Shown: positions 44,654 to 53,350, numbered from the stretch's first letter. The stretch is 64,000 bases of DNA from Nocardia brasiliensis ATCC 700358 (GCF_000250675.2 NC_018681.1:558001-622000), one strand, 5' to 3'. The notes: generated by a model from the sequence alone, not told the origin. Numbers and translations are program-made.

Positions 44654-44667
44654 TGTAACGTGTTCTA
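44654..44667. promoter_or_regulatory. KstR operator, kshA side
   Basis: TGTAACGTGTTCTA matches TnnAACnnGTTnnA perfectly. It lies 23 bases upstream of the kshA start, where binding would block transcription. Confidence 0.85.
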
Positions 44668-44690
44668 GTACAGAAGGAGGAGGATTCGCG

Positions 44691-45905
44691 ATGGCAGTTA
44701 CCCCACAGGGGGGCGGTGCGAAGGTCCGGGAGCTAGATGTCGGCACCGCACCCACCCGTTATGCACGGGGATGGCATTGCCTCGGCCTGGCCAAGACGTT
44801 CCGCGACGGGAAACCGCACGCGGTCAACGTTTTCGGCACAAAGCTCGTGATCTGGGCCGACAGCTTCGGTGAACTGCGCGTGCTCGACGCCTACTGCAGG
44901 CACATGGGTGGCGACTTGAGCATGGGCGAGGTCAAGGGTGACGACATCGCCTGCCCGTTCCACGACTGGCGCTGGTCCGGCACGAACGGCAAATGCACCG
45001 CGATCCCGTACGGCCGGCGGGTGCCCCCGCTCGCACGTACCCGGAAGTGGACCACGCTGGAACGCAACGGACAGCTGTTCGTCTGGCAGGACTTCGAGGG
45101 CAGCCAGCCGCCGCCGGAGGTGACGATCCCGCACATCGAGGGCCCGTACACCGACGCGGACGGCAACCCGACCGAGCAGCTCGACAGCGGCTGGACCGAC
45201 TGGACCTGGAACTCGATGCTGATCGAGGGCGCCAACTGCCGCGAGATCATCGACAACGTGGTCGACATGGCGCACTTCTTCTACATCCACTTCGCCTTCC
45301 CGACCTACTTCAAGAACGTCTTCGAGGGGCATATCGCCACCCAGTTCCTGGAGACCAAGGGCAGGCCGGACATCGGGATGGCGTCCAAGTACGGCGGCGA
45401 CACCCTGCTCAAGTCGGAAGCGTCCTATTTCGGGCCGTCCTACATGATCAATCCGCTGATCAACATCTACAGCGGCTACGAGGTCAAGAGCGTCCTGATC
45501 AACTGCCACTACCCGGTCACCCAGGACTCCTTCGTCCTGCAGTGGGGCATCACGCTGGAGAAGCCGCAGGGCGTCGAGGGCGAGATGGCCGACAAGCTGG
45601 CCGCGAAGATGACCGAGGGCATCAGCGTCGGCTTCTTGCAGGACGTGGAGATCTGGAAGCACAAGTCCAAGGTCGAGAACCCGCTGCTGTGCGAGGAAGA
45701 CGGCCCGGTGTACCAGCTGCGCCGCTGGTACGACCAGTTCTACGTGGACGCGGCCGACGTCACCGAGAAGATGACGCAGCGCTTCGAGTTCGAGGTGGAC
45801 ACCACCAAGGCGAACGAGGCGTGGGAGGCCGAGGTCGCGGAGAACCTGCGACGCAAGCGCGAAGCCGACGAGGCCGAGGGCAAGCAGGCGGAGGCCGGGG
45901 TCTGA
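44691..45905 (+). CDS. kshA: 3-ketosteroid 9-alpha-hydroxylase oxygenase KshA
   Basis: Rieske oxygenase that hydroxylates C9 of 3-ketosteroids, working with reductase KshB (not in this window). 404 residues from ATG at 44691, which follows a strong AGGAGGAGG site. The Rieske cluster motif is CRHMGG (near residue 68) and CPFHDWRW (near residue 87). The mononuclear iron ligands are in NVVDMAHFFYIHFAF (two His). An earlier ATG would start upstream of the operator and is rejected. The following small gene overlaps the stop. Confidence 0.96.
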   Translation: MAVTPQGGGAKVRELDVGTAPTRYARGWHCLGLAKTFRDGKPHAVNVFGTKLVIWADSFGELRVLDAYCRHMGGDLSMGEVKGDDIACPFHDWRWSGTNGKCTAIPYGRRVPPLARTRKWTTLERNGQLFVWQDFEGSQPPPEVTIPHIEGPYTDADGNPTEQLDSGWTDWTWNSMLIEGANCREIIDNVVDMAHFFYIHFAFPTYFKNVFEGHIATQFLETKGRPDIGMASKYGGDTLLKSEASYFGPSYMINPLINIYSGYEVKSVLINCHYPVTQDSFVLQWGITLEKPQGVEGEMADKLAAKMTEGISVGFLQDVEIWKHKSKVENPLLCEEDGPVYQLRRWYDQFYVDAADVTEKMTQRFEFEVDTTKANEAWEAEVAENLRRKREADEAEGKQAEAGV

Positions 45906-46234
45906 TGGTCCGCTGGGCGAAAGCACCCGACTTCGCCGATCAGCCCGCTCGGCAGGCCGAAGTGCGCGCCCAGACGGTGGTCGACAAGCAGCGCTATCTG
46001 GAGCAGGGCCTGACACCGCTGCGGTGCCAGGCCTGCCAGAGCCAAGTGCTGGTGCGCAAGAGCAGCGCGCACCAGACCTCGGTCCAGTGGACCGAACCAC
46101 CGCAGACGCACTGCCCGGTCTTCGCCGAACTCAGCAAGAACGGTGCGCAGCCCGGCCGCCCCGACACCTGCGCACAGTTGGAGAAGACCATCAAGTGGGC
46201 CGTGGACGAGGGCGTGCTCGAGGTGCCGGAGTAG
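45905..46234 (+). CDS. Small cysteine-containing protein coupled to kshA, unknown
   Basis: A 109-residue protein whose ATG shares a base with the kshA stop, so it is made with KshA. It has CQAC (Cys41, Cys44), THC (His69, Cys70) and Cys89, a pattern that could bind zinc or an iron-sulfur cluster. The C-terminal half has TIKWAVDEGVLEVPE. No family recognised. Its role in the oxygenase (assembly, electron path) is a guess from coupling only. Confidence 0.7.
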   Translation: MVRWAKAPDFADQPARQAEVRAQTVVDKQRYLEQGLTPLRCQACQSQVLVRKSSAHQTSVQWTEPPQTHCPVFAELSKNGAQPGRPDTCAQLEKTIKWAVDEGVLEVPE

Positions 46235-46521
46235 GTCGGCGGACGCTCGGCCAGGTACACACGCGCGGGCACAGCGGTGTCGCGGTCCAGCCGGGCGATC
46301 GCTGGCAGTTGCACTGCGGGGACGCGTTCATGCACCGCGGTCAGCTGTTCGACGACGGCACCGCGCCGGTGGGCCTGAAGTTCTCTCAACGGGTGACCGA
46401 CGTCCTGCACGAGCGCCGGGTGCAAAATCTCGAGCGCCTGCGCGCCGAGCACGGCAACGAGATCACGCTGCTCTGCGCGCACTACGCGCAGCTACTCGCG
46501 GACCTGCAAGCGGTCTCTTGA
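46235..46521 (+). pseudogene. Remnant of an MBL-fold hydrolase (C-terminal part)
   Basis: Translating from just after the previous stop gives VHTRGHSGVAVQPGDRW, LHCGDAFMH and ITLLCAHYAQLL. These are the third-His, Asp and C-terminal-His segments of metallo-beta-lactamase-fold hydrolases. The N-terminal HxHxDH half is missing and there is no start codon, so it is a 5'-truncated remnant of about 95 codons. Confidence 0.68.
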
Positions 46522-46575
46522 GCAATGCCGGTTCGGGCAGGGCGATCTGCCGAGTTCCCCTGCCGTTCTATGGGC

Positions 46576-46593
46576 ACACCGCCAAAGCGGTGT
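46576..46593. terminator. Small hairpin upstream of nitronate monooxygenase
   Basis: ACACCGC-CAAA-GCGGTGT forms a perfect 7-base stem with a 4-base loop, 70 bases upstream of the next gene. It could end the kshA transcript. Confidence 0.4.
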
Positions 46594-46662
46594 CGCGCGG
46601 CTTCTTCTCGCCCCGCCGGTTGCTTTAGTGTCCGGGCATAGCTGTTCCGGAAGGGGGCACAG

Positions 46663-47598
46663 ATGTCCGATGACGTGAGGTTCGCCGAACTCACCGCACG
46701 GCTGACGGTCCCGTTGATCGCCGCGCCGATGTTCCGGGTCTCCGGGCCGGAGCTGGTGATCGCGGCCTGCCGGGCGGGCGTGATCGGCTCGTTCCCGACG
46801 GTGAATGCCCGTACGCCGGAACAACTGTCACAGTGGCTGGCCGAGATCGATGCCGCGCTGACCGCCGGCGGAGCGCGCCCGGCTCCCGTCGCGGCGAACC
46901 TGATCGTGCATCCGGGGAACGCCCGATTGCAGCCGGACCTGCGGGCGCTGTGCGAGCAGCCGAGGGAGATCGTGATCACCTCGGTCGGTACCCCGCGCGA
47001 CGTGGTGCGGCCGCTACACGAGGTCGGCTCGCTGGTGCTCGCGGACGTCGCGTCGGTGCACCACGCGGTGCGCGCGCTCGAATGCGGCGCCGACGGGCTG
47101 ATCCTGCTCACCGCCGGCGCGGGCGGGCAGACCGGCTGGGCCAATCCGTTCGCTTTCGTCCGCGCGGTGCGCGAATTCTTCGACGGACCGGTGGTTTTGG
47201 CGGGCGGGGTCGCCGACGGCGTCGCGTTGCGCGCCGCGATTACACTGGGTGCGGACCTGGCCTACATGGGCACCAAGTTCCTCGCGACGGCCGAGAGCAT
47301 GGCCGACCCCGCGCACAAGGAGCTGGTGGCCGCCTCCGGCCTCGACGACGTGGTGCTCACCTCCGCCTTCACCGGCCTGCCGACCAACATGCTGGCGGGC
47401 TCGATGCGGGCGCTCGGCATCGACGTCGCCGCGCTACGCGCCGGCACCTTCGACCTCGCGGCCCACTTCGCCGGCGCCGACGCGCCGAAGAACTGGACCG
47501 ACGTCTGGAGTGCGGGGCATTCCGCCTCCGGGGTCGGTGAGATCCTCGGCGTCGCGGCGCTGGTCGAGCGGACCCGTCGCGAGTTCGTCGGCGACTGA
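46663..47598 (+). CDS. Nitronate monooxygenase family protein
   Basis: FMN-dependent TIM barrel (2-nitropropane dioxygenase family) of 311 residues. Family segments are PLIAAPMFRVSG near residue 16, GSFPTVNART, ILLTAGAGGQTGWANPF and ADLAYMGTKFLATAESM. It could detoxify nitronates. Related proteins occur in steroid clusters (the IpdC group), but I cannot place it there by sequence alone. Its 3' end is the first unit of the 56-base tandem repeat. Confidence 0.82.
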   Translation: MSDDVRFAELTARLTVPLIAAPMFRVSGPELVIAACRAGVIGSFPTVNARTPEQLSQWLAEIDAALTAGGARPAPVAANLIVHPGNARLQPDLRALCEQPREIVITSVGTPRDVVRPLHEVGSLVLADVASVHHAVRALECGADGLILLTAGAGGQTGWANPFAFVRAVREFFDGPVVLAGGVADGVALRAAITLGADLAYMGTKFLATAESMADPAHKELVAASGLDDVVLTSAFTGLPTNMLAGSMRALGIDVAALRAGTFDLAAHFAGADAPKNWTDVWSAGHSASGVGEILGVAALVERTRREFVGD

Positions 47599-47832
47599 GG
47601 TCGATCCGCGCGGTACCGGTCGCGCGGACCTGCCGTGAGTTCGTCGGCGACTGAGGTCGATCCGCGCGGTACCGGTCGCGCGGACCTGCCGTGAGTTCGT
47701 CGGCGACCGAGACCCATCCGCACTCGCCGAGCAGAATTGCCGCGAGGTCGACGGCGATCGAGGTCGACCCACACGGCACTGGTCGAGCAGGCCTGCCGTG
47801 AGTTCGTCGGCGACCGAGGTCAATCCATGTGG
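47579..47832. repeat. Tandem repeat, about 56-base unit, 4-5 copies
   Basis: Units start at 47579, 47635, 47691, 47742 and 47798. Units 1 and 2 are almost identical (56 bases); unit 3 is 51 bases and diverged, unit 4 is 56 and diverged, unit 5 is partial. Unit 1 covers the last seven codons of the nitronate monooxygenase, so the array looks like serial duplication of that gene's 3' end; unit 5 runs into the DUF985 gene. Confidence 0.85.
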
Positions 47833-48230
47833 AAGTCGGCGAAATCGAAGCCGGGCGAGACGATGCAGCTGACCAGGACGTATTCGTCGCTCGCGGGGCG
47901 CGCGGCCTGGACGACCCCGCCGGGCACGACAGCCTGCAACACCTGTCCGCGCTCCACTTCGGGGCCGAGGATGACCTCCTCGCCGCCGATGTTCAGCACC
48001 AGCGGCCCGCCGCGATGCCACAGCCACAGCTCGTCGGAGCGCACGGTATGCGGGGCGGACTGTTCGCCGGGGAACAGCAGGAAGTGGATCGCGGTCGCAC
48101 TGGCGCGGCTGCCCGCATAGCCTTCGGGGGTGAATTCCACAGCGCTGCGCCATGTTTCGCGAAACCAGCCGCCCTCCGGGTGCGGGGCGAGGTCCAACGT
48201 GGCGGCGAGTTCGGGTCGGGTGTCTGTCAC
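47820..48230 (-). CDS. DUF985 cupin-like protein
   Basis: A 136-residue single-domain cupin of the DUF985 family. HPEGGWFRETWRS near residue 17 and the cupin strands (IHFLLFPGEQSAPHTVRSDELWLWHRG) are characteristic. Catalytic role in the family is not established. It is convergent with the nitronate monooxygenase, with the repeat array between. Confidence 0.85.
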   Translation of the reverse strand: MTDTRPELAATLDLAPHPEGGWFRETWRSAVEFTPEGYAGSRASATAIHFLLFPGEQSAPHTVRSDELWLWHRGGPLVLNIGGEEVILGPEVERGQVLQAVVPGGVVQAARPASDEYVLVSCIVSPGFDFADFHMD

Positions 48231-48470
48231 TGTTCCGACTATGCCTGATCATGGGCGGGCGCGCCGGTTGCACGCGTGGAAAATGGCGTGACCAGGGCGG
48301 ACCGGTCGCGCTACAGTACAGCTCGGTGCGGCCGTAACCGCCGGTGATGCCGTAGAAGGCGATCCTGTTGTCATGGGTGGCAATCTATGGCGATTGCCTG
48401 AGACTTCCAATGGCTGTATCGCTCTAATCTATGTTTCGAACGCTCAGTGCGGGAGCGCTATGGTGCGAGA

Positions 48471-49391
48471 GTGGACGTGCTCAGTGAAACCATCGCCGCG
48501 ATCCGGACCGGTAGCCCGACCTCCGGCATGTTTGTCCGGCATGCGCCGTGGGGACGTCGCTATCCGGTTGTCCCGGGTGCGGGTTTCCATGTGGTGCTGC
48601 AGGGTTCGTGCTGGCTGGTGCCGCCCGCCGGGGGCGAACCGATGGCGCTCGGGGCCGGGGACGTGGTTTTCATGCCGCGGGGCGCCGATCACGTCCTGAT
48701 CGACCGGCTGGACAGCGCCGTCACCGAAACCGCGCGCCCCGGCGAACCGCGAGAAATCCAGGGCCCCGGCGTGCGGACCGCATTGCTTTGTGGCGCCTAC
48801 GAACTCGGCAGGCAGCGTAGTCATCCGCTGCTCGACGAGCTGCCCGAGTTCATCCATCTCCCAGCGCGTCCCGGCCGGCATCCGGCCTTGCGTGGTGCGG
48901 TCGACCTGCTCGCCGCGGAGATCGCCGAACCGCGCCAGGGGAGCGACGCCGCGGTCCCCGCACTACTCGAAATGCTGCTCCTGTTCGTCCTGCGCGCCTG
49001 GTTCGAAGAGCAGGCCGGTGCCCGAACCTCCGGCTGGGCAGGCGCTTTCGCGGACCCGGCGGTCGCCGCAGCGCTCCGGGCGGTCCACGAAGAACCGGCC
49101 CGCCCGTGGACCGTCCCCGACCTGAGCGAGGTCGCCGGCGTCTCCCGCGCCACCCTCGCCCGCCGTTTCTCCGCCACAGTGGGCGAACCACCACTCGCCT
49201 ACGTCACCAGATGGCGCATGCTCACCGCGGCCCGCCTCCTGCGCGAAACCAACGGTTCGCTCGGCGCCATCGCCCGCAAAGTCGGCTACACCTCAGAATT
49301 CGCCTTCGCCAAAGCATTCAAGCGTGAATACGGCCTCGCCCCCGGCCGATACCGCACCGCCGCCGACAAACCACCCCTGGTCGCAGTCTGA
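48471..49391 (+). CDS. AraC family transcriptional regulator
   Basis: A 306-residue activator. An N-terminal cupin_6-type sensor covers residues about 1-180. The double-HTH lies near residues 205-300: LSEVAGVSRATLARRFSATVG and LGAIARKVGYTSEFAFAKAF, ending in FKREYGLAPGRYR. I chose GTG at 48471 (VDVLSETIAAIRTG), the usual start of this subfamily; an upstream in-frame start at 48447 is possible. Its target is not evident. Confidence 0.86.
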   Translation: MDVLSETIAAIRTGSPTSGMFVRHAPWGRRYPVVPGAGFHVVLQGSCWLVPPAGGEPMALGAGDVVFMPRGADHVLIDRLDSAVTETARPGEPREIQGPGVRTALLCGAYELGRQRSHPLLDELPEFIHLPARPGRHPALRGAVDLLAAEIAEPRQGSDAAVPALLEMLLLFVLRAWFEEQAGARTSGWAGAFADPAVAAALRAVHEEPARPWTVPDLSEVAGVSRATLARRFSATVGEPPLAYVTRWRMLTAARLLRETNGSLGAIARKVGYTSEFAFAKAFKREYGLAPGRYRTAADKPPLVAV

Positions 49392-49690
49392 TCCCCGCGA
49401 GCTGACCGGCTTCCCGCGCAGCAGGCGCCACGCGCGCTGACCGGCCCCGTGCCCTTCCGGCCCGCCACGCGCTGACCGGCTTCGCGCCTCGACCGGCTCG
49501 CCCCGTGCCGGTCGGCTTCCCGCGTGCTGGTTGGCCTCATGCGCTGATGGGCTCCGCACACTCCGACCAGCTCGCCGCAAGCTGGCCAGCTTGCGGCGAG
49601 CTCGCTTTGCGCTGACCGGCTCCTCGCGAGCTGACCGGTTTCTCGCTCGCCGCGCGCCATTCGGCGTCCCACGAGGAGGGTTTCTCGCGC
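49392..49690. repeat. Degenerate GCTGACCGGC-rich repeat region
   Basis: After the AraC gene the sequence consists of degenerate copies of a unit close to GCGCTGACCGGCTTC (for example at about 49396, 49437, 49470, 49613 and 49630), with a 34-base perfect palindrome inside. Reading frames across it have no family match. No gene is supported here. Confidence 0.6.
49569..49602. repeat. Perfect 34-base palindrome
   Basis: The left half AGCTCGCCGCAAGCTGG (17 bases) is followed directly by its exact reverse complement, with no central spacer. It could form a hairpin in RNA or a cruciform in DNA and may terminate the AraC transcript. It is the longest exact palindrome seen in the window. Confidence 0.8.
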
Positions 49691-49817
49691 GTTGATCGGT
49701 TCCCGAACCTCTTCTGACTTTCCGCACTCGCTCCGACATGCGGAAACGCGTGCGAAAGGGCAGGAGGGGTGCGGGAAATCGGTGGTGGTGGGGTGCGCTA
49801 CCGGCAAGAGTGGACGG

Positions 49818-50765
49818 GTGGACGCTGTGATCGAGGAACATCGGGAGTTACTGGAGGGTGTGCTGCCAGGTGCACGAGTGTCCGAGCTGACGGTGCGCGA
49901 AGGGCAGTTCCACTACCTGGTGATCGGTGCCGACCGGGTGGTCTGTCTGGCCCGCACGGCGGCCGCCGCGGCGCGGCTCCCGCTGCGTGCGGCCGCGTTG
50001 CGGGCCGTCGCGGGGCTGGAGTTGGTTGCGGCGCAGGAATTTCGGGGTCACAGACCTTCTGCACCGAGCACCGGTGTGTCGTGCGGTGAGTCCCTCTGTG
50101 AACTGCAGACAACCTCTGTGAACAGGCCCCGGATAGCGGTGCCGCGGCTGGTGGACGTGTCCGACGACCCGCCGTACCTGGTCATGACGCGGGTCAGCGG
50201 CGAACCGTTGGCGGCGACGGTGCTGCGCGATGTGCGTGCCGCGGAATCGGTTGCGCGGCAATGCCATGCCCTCCTATCTGCGTTGTCCGCAGCCGGAGCC
50301 GACCAACACTCGGCATTGCCGACGACACCCGCCGACCGCTGGACACGGTTCGCCGACGACGTCCGTGCCGAACTGTATCCGCTGATGAAAGCCGCCGGAC
50401 GCGCCCGCGCGGATCGCGAACTCGCCGCGCTCGGTGCCTTGCCGCACCGCACCGAGGCCGTCGTGCATGGCGACCTGGGCGGTGAAAACCTGCTGTGGGA
50501 CAACGAAACTCATGACCCGATACTCTGCGGCGTCGTCGATTGGGACGGCGTGTGCCTCGGTGACCCCGCCGAGGACTTCGCCGCCATCGCCGCGAGCTAC
50601 GGCGAGAGGGTCCTCGACACGATCCTGCGGATGACCGCGCCCGCCGACGACCTCGCCGTCCGAATAGCCACCATCCGAGGGACTTTCGCCCTCCAACAAG
50701 CTCTCGACGCCCACCGCGACGGTGACGCGGACGAACTCGCCGACGGCCTCACCGGCTACCGCTGA
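49818..50765 (+). CDS. Aminoglycoside phosphotransferase-family kinase
   Basis: A 315-residue protein kinase-like phosphotransferase. The catalytic loop is VVHGDLGGENLLWDN and the metal DxD-like site is VVDWDG. The N-lobe is reduced. The family phosphorylates aminoglycosides, homoserine or other small hydroxyl compounds; the substrate is not evident. I chose GTG at 49818; an upstream in-frame ATG at 49692 would cross intergenic repeat sequence. Confidence 0.78.
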   Translation: MDAVIEEHRELLEGVLPGARVSELTVREGQFHYLVIGADRVVCLARTAAAAARLPLRAAALRAVAGLELVAAQEFRGHRPSAPSTGVSCGESLCELQTTSVNRPRIAVPRLVDVSDDPPYLVMTRVSGEPLAATVLRDVRAAESVARQCHALLSALSAAGADQHSALPTTPADRWTRFADDVRAELYPLMKAAGRARADRELAALGALPHRTEAVVHGDLGGENLLWDNETHDPILCGVVDWDGVCLGDPAEDFAAIAASYGERVLDTILRMTAPADDLAVRIATIRGTFALQQALDAHRDGDADELADGLTGYR

Positions 50766-50772
50766 GCGGGTT

Positions 50773-51525
50773 TCAGCTGAACGGGCTGCGCGGGCGTTCC
50801 TGGAGTTCGCCGTCGAGATAGATGTCGACCTTCTCGTTGTAGAAGCAGACCAGGCCGGCGACCTTCTGGCTCTCGGGTAGTGGCGTGCGATAGCCCCAGA
50901 CGTAGTCCTGGTAGTCCTGCTCGCCGACACGGACGGTCCAGTAGTCCGCGGTGCCCTTGTACGGGCAGCTGGTGTGCGTGTCCGAGGGGTGCAGCAGATC
51001 CATCCGGACGTCGGTCATCGGCAGGTAATACCTTGCGGGAAGGCCGGTTTCGAAGAGGATGCGGGGCGAATGCGAATCGGCGACGGTGACGCCGTCGATT
51101 TCCACGCGCACGTGCCGGGAACTGCCGAGGACATCGACCCGGGTGTAGGGGTCGCGCGGATGGACGTAGACCGGCTCGTCCTCCTCGAACCATTCGTCCA
51201 TCTTGTTCCACTCCAGCCGGACCAGCTCGTTCAGCTCGGGCAGCGGGGAGTCGTGGTAGCGCAGCGCGGCCGCCGGTGCGGTGGTGCCGTCCACGACCAC
51301 GTCGTATTCCGCCGCGTCGCCGCGGCTGGGGGAGTGGCGGGTGCTGCCGGTCGGCTCGAGTTTCGCGTGCAGGTCGGCGACCGGCAGGTAGTACGTCGGA
51401 TAGTGCGGGCTCTCCCAGACCAGCACCGGATGCGCGGTATCGGCGACAACGCGGCCGCCGAGGAACACCCGCACCCGCTTCTGGCTCGTCTCGATCTTCA
51501 CCCGGCCGCGCTGCGTATCGCCCAT
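50773..51525 (-). CDS. Tandem DUF427 protein
   Basis: A 250-residue protein made of two DUF427 repeats. Each has the W/F-E-[ST]-[GPH]-pattern: VLVWESPHYPTYYLPVAD in the first, RILFETGLPARYYLPMTD in the second. The second also has SCPYKGTADYW, the family hallmark. The biochemical role is unknown. It starts at ATG 51525 and is convergent with the phosphotransferase. Confidence 0.86.
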   Translation of the reverse strand: MGDTQRGRVKIETSQKRVRVFLGGRVVADTAHPVLVWESPHYPTYYLPVADLHAKLEPTGSTRHSPSRGDAAEYDVVVDGTTAPAAALRYHDSPLPELNELVRLEWNKMDEWFEEDEPVYVHPRDPYTRVDVLGSSRHVRVEIDGVTVADSHSPRILFETGLPARYYLPMTDVRMDLLHPSDTHTSCPYKGTADYWTVRVGEQDYQDYVWGYRTPLPESQKVAGLVCFYNEKVDIYLDGELQERPRSPFS

Positions 51526-51598
51526 ACCACCCGAGGGTACGCGGCACGGCTGCCTGAATCCGGGGTACGGATTCGAGCAGCCGTGCGTAGCGGAAATC

Positions 51599-52849
51599 TC
51601 AGTCGCCGACGGTGATCGCCTCGGCCTCGTCGACGCTGTGCGGCGCGGGATCGTGCTCGTCGATGTGCGCGAGCGCCGCGCGACCGGCGAGCAGGACGAG
51701 CACCGCGCCTGCGGTACAGGCGGCGCCGACCCAGAACGGCAGCGCGATGCTGTGCTCACCGAGCTTGCCCGCCAGGTAGGGCGCGGCCGCGCCACCGGCG
51801 AAGCGCACGAAGCTGTAGGCCGCCGACGCGGTCGACCGCTCGACCGGCGCGGAGATCATCACGGCCTCGGTGATCAGGGTGTTGTTCACGCCGAGGAACA
51901 GTCCGGCGAGCACGGTCCCGGCGATCAGCACCGGCTTGTGCTCGGCGAACGCCGCCATTACCGCGAGATCGGCGGCGAACAGCCCCAGCGACAGGCCCAT
52001 CATCGGCAGCGATCCGAACCGCCGCTGCAGGCGCGGCGCCAGGAAGACCGAGGCGAGTGCGAGTAGCACGCCCCAGCCGCAGAAGATGAAACCGATCGCG
52101 TAGGTGCCCATGTCCAGTGGGAACGGGGTGTAGGCGAGCAGGGTGAAGAAACCGAAGTTGTAGAGCAGCGCGGTGAGGCTGACGGTCAGCAGTCCGCGGT
52201 GCCGAAGCGCCAGGAACGGCGCGGCGATCGAGGTGTGGTGGGTCGGCTTCGGTCCCTCGGGCAGCAGCGTCACGATGCTGATCAGCGCTACGGCCATCAG
52301 CACGGACACTCCGAAAAACGGTCCACGCCAGCTGATTCCGCCGAGCACGCCGCCGAGCAACGGGCCGGTGGCGATGCCGATGCCGAGCGCCGCCTCGTAG
52401 AGGATGATCGCGCGGGCGACGCCGCCGCTGGCCGCGCCGACGATGGTGGCCAGCGCCGTCGCGATGAACAGGGCGTTGCCCAGACCCCAGCCCGCGCGGA
52501 AACCGACGATCTGGGTGACAGTGCTGGACATTCCGGCCAGCGCCGCGAACACGATGATGATGGCCAGCCCGGCCAGCAACGTCTTCTTCGCGCCGAACCG
52601 GCTCGACACCACGCCGGTGATCAGCATGGCCACGCCCGTCACCAGCATGTAGCTGGTGAACAACAGCGACACCTGCGAGGGCGAGGCGTGTAACTGCTCG
52701 CCGATCGGTTTCAGGATGGGGTCGACCAGTCCGATGCCCATGAACGCGATGACGCTCGCGAAGGCAACGGCCCAAACGGCTTTCGGCTGCCGGGTGGGTT
52801 CGGTGGGGTCCGCGCCCACGGCGCGGTCAGGTGCCAAAGTGCTACTCAT
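51599..52849 (-). CDS. MFS transporter (drug efflux-like)
   Basis: A 416-residue major facilitator with twelve hydrophobic helices. Helix 1 ends in AFMGIGLVDPILKPIGEQL, which resembles drug:H+ antiporters of the Bcr/Bmr type. The loop 2-3 motif is in SSRFGAKKTLL, and GNALFIATALATIVGAASGG is in helix 4-5. Its ATG overlaps the stop of a MarR gene by four bases, so the regulator and pump are made together. The substrate is not known. Confidence 0.88.
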   Translation of the reverse strand: MSSTLAPDRAVGADPTEPTRQPKAVWAVAFASVIAFMGIGLVDPILKPIGEQLHASPSQVSLLFTSYMLVTGVAMLITGVVSSRFGAKKTLLAGLAIIIVFAALAGMSSTVTQIVGFRAGWGLGNALFIATALATIVGAASGGVARAIILYEAALGIGIATGPLLGGVLGGISWRGPFFGVSVLMAVALISIVTLLPEGPKPTHHTSIAAPFLALRHRGLLTVSLTALLYNFGFFTLLAYTPFPLDMGTYAIGFIFCGWGVLLALASVFLAPRLQRRFGSLPMMGLSLGLFAADLAVMAAFAEHKPVLIAGTVLAGLFLGVNNTLITEAVMISAPVERSTASAAYSFVRFAGGAAAPYLAGKLGEHSIALPFWVGAACTAGAVLVLLAGRAALAHIDEHDPAPHSVDEAEAITVGD

Positions 52850-53319
52850 CGATGTTCCCTCGATATCGGATGTTGCTGTCGCGTAGCCGTTTTCAGGGCC
52901 TCCAGCAGTTCGTTGAGATCGGTGTCCAGTTGCGCGAGCCGCGCGGTGTCGAAGCCTTCGAGCCGGGTGGTGAGCGCGGTCGCGAAGGCTTGACGCGCCT
53001 GGGTGAGCCGAGTGCGCCCGGCCGGGGTGAGTTCGACGACGACCGCCCTGGAATCGTCCGGGTCTCTGCGCCGGGTCGCGAATCCGTCCGCGACCAGTCG
53101 CCCGATCAGCGTCGTTGCCGCCGGTTGCGAACACCGATCGATCCTGGCGAACTCGCTCACCCGCACCGCGCCGTGCTCGTCGAGCACGGCGAGCGCGCGC
53201 AATACGGCTCGCGGCAGGTCGTCGCGGCTGATCACCCCGGCCAGCCGAGTGAGCCTGCCCGCGGTCACGAGTAGATCGACGACGATGTCATCCGCTGTGG
53301 TTTCCTGAGCACGCTGCAC
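52846..53319 (-). CDS. MarR family regulator of the efflux pump
   Basis: A 157-residue MarR protein with a winged helix: LRALAVLDEHGAVRVSEFARIDRCSQPAATTLIGRLVADGFA and the DPDDSRAVVVELT wing. It starts at GTG 53319 and overlaps the MFS gene. An inverted repeat just upstream is its likely operator, giving self-regulated pump expression. Confidence 0.88.
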   Translation of the reverse strand: MQRAQETTADDIVVDLLVTAGRLTRLAGVISRDDLPRAVLRALAVLDEHGAVRVSEFARIDRCSQPAATTLIGRLVADGFATRRRDPDDSRAVVVELTPAGRTRLTQARQAFATALTTRLEGFDTARLAQLDTDLNELLEALKTATRQQHPISREHR

Positions 53320-53329
53320 CAGAATATTA

Positions 53330-53350
53330 TTACATAAGCTAACTATGTAA
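53330..53350. promoter_or_regulatory. Candidate MarR operator of the efflux operon
   Basis: TTACATA - 7 bases - TATGTAA, a perfect inverted repeat 10 bases upstream of the marR start, in an AT-rich promoter zone. Confidence 0.6.

Noticed and set aside
46663..47598. Calling the nitronate monooxygenase IpdC
   Set aside because: Same broad FMN family, but no KstR2 site, no HIP neighbours and no diagnostic segment that I can confirm.
47579..47832. CRISPR-like array
   Set aside because: Units are direct tandem copies with no unique spacers, derived from a coding 3' end.
47434..48273. 279-codon minus-strand frame through the 56-base repeats
   Set aside because: Repeat-driven open frame overlapping the DUF985 gene in another frame; no domain.
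49293..49841. Minus-strand frame through the GCTGACCGGC repeats
   Set aside because: Low-complexity repeat translation, no start signal or family.
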